Of a DNA stretch of 64,000 bases, positions 56,590 through 64,000 are shown one piece after another. Each line of letters opens with the position of its first letter. Within the stretch, counting starts at the first letter, position 1. A program made the position numbers and the translations under genes. This stretch comes from Gymnopus androsaceus JB14 (lineage: Eukaryota > Basidiomycota > Agaricomycetes > Agaricales > Omphalotaceae): NCBI GenBank assembly GCA_009733575.1, contig ML769451.1, positions 186,001-250,000 of the forward strand, written 5' to 3'. The notes below the pieces were generated by a model. The model searched no databases and had not been told where the DNA came from. It saw only the letters and a list, made by a program, of their open reading frames with translations.

Positions 56590-57971
56590 ATGGACCAAGA
56601 TGTCGATATGGATGCGCCTCAAATCTCTACTCTTCGCGAAGAAGCTTCCCCTCCACCTTTTAAAGCTAAGCGAATAAAGCTGGTGGTAAAAGATAAACCT
56701 ACAGCTTCGACCGCGCCTCCGGCTGCACGCCACCATCAACAGCAGCAGCCGAATGCTGAAGAAGACGGAGAAGAAGAAGAGGACGATCAAGAAGACCAGT
56801 TAATTGACGATGATGAACCAATTCCACCCTCAGGTCTTCCCCCTCCTCGCCCCGTCGAAGTCCCGTCTAAACGGAAGTCGCCAGCCAAGCGAAAACCCAG
56901 GAAAAGCGACAAGCGACCTCCTGAAGAAGGCAGATTCAGAGAAAAGGTTATGCAGCAACCGGGTGCTCCGAATTTAGCACCTACAATGTTGTGGTTCGAA
57001 GCTAATCCTTCAGAACCACACACTGCAGGACAAGCCTCTGAACAGATTACCATGCTGGGTCCTGACCCTCCCCTTTCCATGAAAATAGCCGGAAAGAAGA
57101 AAGTGACGACCAAAAAGGCTGCCGCTCCGAAGAAGCCCAAAGCTAGTCCAGATTCTCTTTCAAAGTACGTTTATTATTTGTTGCAAGTCTCTGATTCTAA
57201 TAGTATGCTAGGCCGCCAAAGATCAAGCTATTACCGCCCCCTATGCCTGAGGACTCCGGAATAATGTCTGAAGGTATGTTTCCGCTACCCTCGACTGTGA
57301 ATCTCGATTTATTCCGTTCGCTAGGCATGACTGGGACTGCCGCATCATCCCCCGTGGTCGAGCATTTCGAAGATTTCGACCCCACTCCAGAACCCGAGCC
57401 TTTAGCCCCTCTTCTCCCCGCAATTCAGAATTCCATAGCGGAAGAAATCGACTTAGAAGGCATCCCCGTCCCCGTGTATACTCTTCCTAACAAACCCTTC
57501 CCCGTTCTTCCTCCGCCTAAAGTCGGTTCTGGCTTTGCTGCCAACACTCCTCTTGACCGAAGCGGCACAAAGGTTCGCCATTGGCGTACTGCCAAACGGG
57601 AAATTCGTGGCATCGGAGGTGGGAGATGGTTTGCAAATGCTTGGGTGGGCGAGAAGGAATCAGCGTTTGCAAACCAGATAGAGAACCAGGCAGAGCTGCG
57701 CAAAATGATCGGAGACTCCCCATCGCATGTCGCGATACCGAAATTGAGTTCTGCGTCTGCGCCTACAGGGAAAGGAAAGGGGAAAGGGAAAGCGGCAGCC
57801 TCATCATTGTCCACTTCCGCTGCACCGTCTCGTTCAGAGTCACAAGCGCCTGATGCTGGAGGGAACAGTGTCCGCGCGCCAACGAAGATGCGGATATTGC
57901 AGATGGCCACGCCGATAGCTCCCCCTTCTGAAGCGGGAGATTCAGATATGATGGGTCCCCCAGGTTCATAA
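56590..57971 (+). CDS. Basic/acidic low-complexity protein, probably nuclear
   Basis: Start at 56590 (MDQDVDMDAPQIST). Features in order: KAKRIKLVVKDKP, Gln/His run, an acidic block (EEDGEEEEDDQEDQLIDDDE), basic blocks that look like nuclear localisation signals (SKRKSPAKRKPRKSDKRPP), then EGRFREKVMQQPGAPNLA. Another basic region (GKKKVTTKKAAAPKKPK) precedes an intron (57164-57210). A second intron of 51 nt (57273-57323) is a multiple of three and hides in the frame. The C-terminal part has TKVRHWRTAKREIRGIGGGR, WFANAWVGEKESAFANQIEN and a Lys/Gly stretch, ending TMGPPGS-like at 57971. The DQLIDDD stretch recalls chromatin-remodelling subunits, but I cannot name the family. Confidence 0.6.
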
Positions 57972-58846
57972 GAGACGTTTTTGTGTTTTTGATGTTTTGT
58001 GCTTTTCTCTTGCTAATCCATCACCTATTTACATATTGTACATGTGCTGTATTTAATTTCGACTATACTGGGATTGTTACTTGTAAGTATCTTACTGCAA
58101 TGCTACTACTCGGTTGCTTGTTTCGTTTTTTTTCCTCCTTAAAGTCGACGTTAACGGTTCTGCGTGCAGGTCCTTACTCAGTTACTGACGGCTTCAGTCA
58201 TCTAGATCCTCGGAAGACATTAGAAATAGGGGCCAACTGCCTATTCCAGAAATTCACGACGGTTGAGCTACGGCATGTTGATGCTGCAGCTCTCATTACA
58301 TCTGTCGAAACCAATGCAGTATGTCCATCTTCTTTGTCTTCGTGCAAGTGCATTGTAATTACCATTTCCGCTTTAGACTGTCAAAAAGTTGAGCGAGGCT
58401 TCAGAGCGGGCATGGCACACATCTTTGTCTATGGTATGACTGTCGCGATTCGAGCAAACTTGAGTACATACTTATGATCTACAGTTGCATCTGTCTACTA
58501 TGATGTATGGGTATCAGCGCTTTCAGTTCTTCAAGTAAAACCCTCATTACAGTAGATGCCGAAAGATCTAAGTAATTGGGCTTGAGCGGAGAAGGTGATT
58601 AGGTTAACGTTAAAATCTCGTTTCTCCTCGTTCGCTTCCCGTTCGCTTTCGCTCAATCCCCTAGGTTTTCGTACTATGACATCGTTAGTGCATATTTATG
58701 TCGTTAAACGTGTATACTGTAAAAGCTATAAAATATATAAACTCCTGACTTGAAGTTGCTACGCCCATGATCATGATTCATGAGCGTCAAACAGAGATCA
58801 TTCCCACATGCACAGCGCTTCCGATCTCCCTCACTTCTTTCGTTGA
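57972..58846. other. Intergenic stretch, nothing recognised
   Basis: About 870 bp. One plus-strand segment around 58,200-58,330 (TTVELRHVDAAALITSVE) is coding-like but has no start, partner exon or family. The rest is AT-rich and serves as the upstream region of the Dopey gene. Confidence 0.35.
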
Positions 58847-61800
58847 ATGGCAAATCCCAATGGTGTAGTCGCGCAAACAGCAGCGGCCCAACAGGCTTTT
58901 GCTTCGGATCCAAAATACAAAAAGTACACGCAGCAGGTTGAAAAGTGCCTAAACTCGTTCGATAATGTTCATGAATGGGCGGATTGTATAGCATTTCTTA
59001 AGCAATTGCTCAAGGTACGTGTCAAGTTGTTTGGTTCAGGATTCAAAGGCTTGAACTTGCTACTGGAATTTAGACTTTCCAATCATATATGCAATTCAAA
59101 GAAATACCACGAAAATTAATAGTAGCCAAACGACTCTCGCAGTGTCTTAATCCCGCTTTACCAACCGGAGTCCATCAGAGAGCATTGGATGTTTATTCTC
59201 ATATTCTAGCAGTTCTCGGAGTATGTTGTTTCTCAAACCTAATCTCACCTTCTAACATTGTCCAACTAGTCGGAAGGTCTGAAGCGTGATTTGCCTGTAT
59301 GGTCCTCCGGATTGTTTCCTTTCTTCGAATACGCAGCAACATCGGTCAAGGTATGTCGCTCAAACATCTGGCCTTTTCTCAGCTAATGCTCTGCAGCCGA
59401 CACTGCTCAATCTTTATGACACGCATTATCTTCCCTTGCAAGCTGGCCTTCGCCCTATCATGAAATCCTTCATCCTCGCACTACTACCCGGTCTCGAAGA
59501 AGAAGCCGGAGAATTCTTCGAGAAAGTTAGTCAGTTTATTGGATCGACTATCTGGCACGGTCTCTCCATCCTTCTTCTTCCAGAACATATGGCTCGTCAT
59601 GTTAACGACGCCCTCTGCGCGCGGAACTTCATTAAATTTTCTTTCCCGTCGATTACCACCACTTCATGGGCTGGAAGATATCACATCCATCGTAGGCTCT
59701 GATATCGGGCTTATGATACGTGCCTTTGCAGCGGCTTTGGAGGATGAAAACCTTCTCGTTCGGCGGAGTGCTCTAGATCTTCTCCTACAGTCCATGCGCG
59801 TCGACAGCAGCGCCGTAAAACGTGCTCAAGTGGATGACAGGACCATCTTGATGCGCGCAGCTATCAGCGTCGTGCTCCGCCGCGACTTGTCATTGAATCG
59901 AAGGCTGTATTCCTGGCTGTTAGGTCCGGGTGAGAAGAGCGAGAAGCAGATCGAGTATTTGAAGGAGAATGCGCTGGAGTTGCTCAATAGTACGCTGAAG
60001 GAGGATATGGTTTCACCGTCTGGGGAGTATGCAGATTCTCGACCATTCAAGATTTTTATATCACTTCTGGACAAATGGGAGATCGGAGCTGCGCTATCGG
60101 AGGTGTTGGTCTATGATGCTTTCAAGGCAATCAAGAATTTAGCAGAAGCAGCACCAGAAGGGGAGGAAGATATATCAATGACTGCTAATACCCTTTACGA
60201 AGCGGTGGAGCCTCATATCATCTGGAAACGGCTTTTGAGTGTTGTGTTTCAAGAGATTATCAACGGCGGGGAACAATTTGAAGTAGGTTTCTCCAGGAAA
60301 CTCGTATAGTTCCGAACTGACTATTTAGACCTGTAGGCGATCGATATGGTGTTTTTCATGCTGAAGACGTTCACGCAAGATGAAGAAGTTCAGACTATTC
60401 ATCTTCCTCTCATCTTCTCCGCTATCGTTGATCTTCTCGAGGTAGATGTTTGTGCTTCAAAGTTTCCTCGACCAATCTGACTCTTTTTAGATTCAAGTCG
60501 CACAAGATCCTGCTAAGGCTTCATCTCCCTCCATGAAAGCGAGTTTAGTCTCTCCTTGGATGCTTTGCTCCACCAGATACCACAGGCTGTGACTGCTATC
60601 TCGTCCTGAACTCAATGCCGATATACAAGCTGCAAGTGATACCGAGCGACCATACACGTTCGCATGCACGTTTTACCATATTAAACCAATCATCGATGTT
60701 CCTGCCTCCGCTGGAACATACACAGTACCTTTCGGGCCTGCTTTCGAGAGCTTGACGTCGTTGAGTATGGTGTTTGGTCAAACTTTGAGCCAAGCGACAG
60801 GAAATCTGCCCCAGCTACGAGAACTTTTCTCGAAATCTCTAATGCTAATCGACCGCTTGGTTGGGGGACTGAGCTCGCCAGTCACAATAGTATGGGAACC
60901 CAAGCGATGGCTTTCAGTAGCTTTGGATAGTCTGCACGAGGTGATACCAATGGCATTTGTTTGAGATATTTCGTTAATCTAGCCCTTTCTTAGAATGCAA
61001 ATTTCACAATTGTGGATAAAGTGATATCCCTCATCATTGTCCTTCACCAGACGACTGACCTCACTCCCAATTTTTCTATCGATGACCGGTCGACAATGGC
61101 CAAGATGGTGAACCGCCTACTGCTGTATTTACGCCCGGACTGTGCAGTCTATCATGTTCGTACTGTGAACTTGATCTGGAGTCTCGAATCTGTGACGACA
61201 AGATCCCATATCGAGAGCATTTTAGCTCAAGCTATGAACTCCCCAGAATCGAGAAATGTTAGCGAAACCTACGAAGCATTTGGGGTGTTGTGGAGATTGA
61301 CAGGTGCGTTTGAGGTCAGTTTGCGTCATGACGAGAGTTAATTCCATGTCGTAGAGGATAATCTGCTCCCTGGATTCCGGTTCAAAGTCCCAATGATGAT
61401 CGTTCTCGACACGCTCAAAACTGACGACCCTAATCTCCGAAGGATAGGTGAAACTTGGATGAGATGTAGTCTCAAATCATATCTTCGGTAGGTGCTTACG
61501 CACTGTATGGATGGGACGCTCCATTGACGAATGTTCGACTGTAGGGTGCTCGATCCAATCATATTTGAACTTATGGACCCGTCTATCCGACGTTCGATGA
61601 CGGCTATGAAGGTGAAGGGTAAAGAGCTCCCAGGGTTCTTGTACGAACGTCCGTTCGACCAGCGCTACATAAATCATCTTCCTCGAGATGTTGGCATCGG
61701 TCATCCGAATTGGCGGGCAGGGATTCGTCAAGACAGCGCGTATATCAGCTATCAAGCGGTCTCATCATGCTGGGCTTGTCAGTAGAGTTGAATCAGGTAA

Positions 61801-64000
61801 GCTCTATCCAGTTCTTTTGTCAGACCTGCTATTTCATTTGTATCTAGCTGGATTTCCAGATCCGGATGTAAGCTATCTGGAAATCTTGGTTGAGCTTCTA
61901 TTACAGTAAGACTCTTTCCTCTTCTCTCTTGCAACTCCAACTAAAAAAATCGTTGGCAGCTTTCTACAATCGGAACCAAAGGCGTCTTGCGTACCTACTA
62001 TGGACCCGCAAAACCTTGTAATCCAGTCTACAGCTGTAGATCTTCTCCAAGCTATCGTCGCTCGCGGTGAAATCAATGGCATCTCAATAGACGTCGTCGA
62101 GGCCGCCGTTATTGGCAAACTTTACTTTTGCATTCATATGGAGCGACTCAACCTGCAGAACAAACTCCTACATCTCCTTCATTCAGTGATTTCTGCGTCC
62201 ATCGCTGTCGATGAATCGTCGAGGCGGATAACGGTTGGGAAGCAGCGCCCAGATATCTCCCTCGAGGCTCTGAATACCGTGAGAAGGCGAAGATTCTGTT
62301 TCACGTGGTTATTCAGTTAATCCTCTACTTGTTCAGACTCTCGTCGACGGGATTGCGACACCAACCAACCAACCTGTTATCCAGCACTGGTTGGATTTCG
62401 TGTTAATGGCTGTGCCGCAGTTCCAACCCACTCTGCAAGCGGTGGTTGTACCTCTCAACGATTGCTTGGATAAGAAGCTTCTAATGTCGCTCAGGGACCT
62501 TCTCAAGGCATCGAAGAGGGACGAGGAGTTTTCTTCTGATTTAGACTCTGCAACTTCTGACGCAGAGTTTGTCATGCTTCTCAACGGTTTGGAGCGACTC
62601 ATCTTGCTTAGTCTGGCCTACACATCGGAAATGAATATAACGGATGATGATGCGTCTATCAGTGCAGAAAAGACCACAGAGGGCAGTAGTCTTCTTGGCT
62701 ATGTGTCAAATGTCTTTAGCTCGGATAGTACTCAGCAGTCTTCTGACGACCAGCTTATGGTAGGAGCTTCGTTTTTTGATGTTAAGGATTGTTTATAATC
62801 TTTTTTACAGGTTCGCTCACCAGCTTATCATGCGTTGAATGAAGGAGTTCGTGTGTTGTATCTAATATGGGGTACGCTGGCTGGACAGAGCCCGAGTACA
62901 TCACATCCAGAGATGAATCCTTGGCTCTCATATACAATCGAACACGGATACGCATGTCGTCGAGTACTTGAACATATATTCCGTGTACAGTCGGCAGAAG
63001 TGTTCGAGTCTATCGTAGACTGTTGGAACCGAGACATGTTTGTGAGTGGTTCATCTGTTCCGAGGCTTTTCGTTCTAACCGTCTTTTATAGGAGTACCGG
63101 GTTTCTGCGGATGCATCTTTCGAACTAATTGACGTGCTTGTGTCGAGTGCGCAGAACGTTGTGCATATGATTTGCGAAAGTATATCCTTACGGCTCTCTC
63201 CGCCATCGGAAAAGAAGAAGCAAGCAACGAATCCTGACTTGTGAGTGGTTTTATCAGAATGTTAGGCTCTTGTTGATGATTTTTTTTTGAATACAGAACT
63301 GACGTGGTATTGTTCAAGTATCTCGAACAATACCTAGAACGGTTGGAAGGGCCGCTAGCGTTGCAAGTGTGGGGAAGGTTCTTACAGCTTGCCAAGGAGA
63401 TAGCCGGCAGCACCCGAGATTTCAAACCGCAGACTTTCCCTACTCTTCGGTAACTGCATAATCCAGTCAGGAGTAAGGTCCTACTGCTAACTGGTACCAA
63501 ACTTTTCAGGATGCGCTACTCTGCTAGCCGAAAAAATCACACAGACGACAGCAATAGAAGATCGGCGGATACGAAAGGATTTACAGGTATGAACAATCAT
63601 GCACCAAAGTAGGCTCCGACTAATCTAACGACGATTATTCAGGATATCTTTGTCAAATTGCTAGACTCGTGTGTAGGCTACGTGGGACGAACTTATGGCT
63701 CTGGTTCTTGGATCCGTCGTTCAGCAAACGATGCGTTAATCAGCAATGGAAGAGACTCTCCTGCACCTGGTCAAGCTCGAGGTAACGTCTCTTTAGTTTC
63801 AAAAACCCAGCATCTTGAACTAATGCACGGAACGTCAGATGCCAAAGTTGATGAAAAATTGAACGCGAGCAGCGTCACATTATTACCAGATACGCCCAAG
63901 CCCGGTGCGACGAACGAGGTCGTCATGCAGATCAACGAGTTCATCGCCACGGTCGCCTTACCCGACATGCGCCGGATACTAACGGACAACGACAAGGTAT
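58847..64000 (+). CDS. Dopey (DOP1) family protein, N-terminal part, runs off the window
   Basis: A very large conserved cytosolic protein that, in yeast and animals, acts at endosome-Golgi membranes with the flippase partner Mon2. Start at 58847 (MANPNGVVAQTAAAQQ). The Dopey N-terminal region reads KYKKYTQQVEKCLNSFDNVH, EWADCIAFLKQLLK, IPRKLIVAKRLSQCLNPALP, GVHQRALDVYSHIL and GLFPFFEYAATSVK. Then come LLDRLSGTVSPSFFFQNIW and LNFLSRRLPPL. Helical repeats continue with YINHLLEMLASVIRIGGQGF, DPQNLVIQSTAVDLLQAIVA and INEFIATVALPDMRRI at the window end. More than 15 short introns are present. Frame shifts near 59528 (before SLLDRL), near 60608 (after VTAISS) and around 61,690 resemble those in other genes here and are probably assembly indels. 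The 3' end lies outside the window. Confidence 0.85.

Noticed and set aside
1..64000. tRNA, rRNA and snRNA genes.
   Set aside because: Scanned by eye for tRNA box A/B words and conserved rRNA segments on both strands; nothing convincing. A covariance-model search would settle it.

Overview
The window is nuclear DNA of a filamentous fungus, most likely an agaricomycete (mushroom-forming basidiomycete). The reasons are short introns of about 45-60 nt with CTNAY branch sites and GT..AG ends, intergenic gaps of 0.1-5 kb, and a typical agaricomycete gene set: DUF6697, TPR-CHAT, repeated F-box/LRR genes, GH79, GH92 and basidiomycete HNH proteins. I found no rRNA, tRNA, CRISPR array or intact transposon.

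Layout. 1-5.5 kb: the 5' part of a zinc-type alcohol dehydrogenase-like gene, then a head-to-tail duplication of about 2.16 kb carrying two DUF6697-type genes, both damaged or rearranged. 5.8-10.5 kb: a fucosyltransferase-like membrane enzyme divergent from an MFS sugar transporter. 11.2-16.8 kb: an AT-rich island with degenerate repeats and a large TPR-CHAT gene built from about 17 near-identical 135-bp units. 17-22.3 kb: a low-coding stretch, an F-box gene and a multi-pass membrane protein. 23-27.1 kb: importin-9 (Kap114). 27.1-31.3 kb: an F-box gene and an RS-rich gene, bounded by inverted copies of the importin-9 3' end. 31.4-39.9 kb: a small membrane protein, a 5.5-kb gene-poor stretch, an F-box gene and a short interstitial telomeric repeat. 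40-45 kb: a mitochondrial carrier, a GFA/CENP-V-like enzyme, an orphan gene and a decayed GFA copy. 45.4-56.3 kb: a secretory set (GH79, a small secreted protein, an HNH-like protein, GH92). 56.6-64 kb: a basic nuclear-type protein and the start of Dopey (DOP1).

Two themes stand out. First, splicing: reading conserved families across exon joins gives two GC-AG introns (MFS, GH92), a candidate AT-AC intron (importin-9), a 5-nt microexon between two introns that are copies of each other (GH92), a 15-nt microexon (GH92), and an intron bounded by 16-bp direct repeats (GH92). Second, rearrangement: tandem duplication, an inversion with duplicated breakpoints, and truncated gene copies.

One caution covers the whole window. 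Many conserved genes contain single-base frameshifts, often beside homopolymers, even in housekeeping genes such as importin-9 and Dopey. Uncorrected assembly indels are the simplest explanation, so I call genes as loci and note the breaks rather than calling most of them pseudogenes. Functions rest on motif recognition; I ran no database search.
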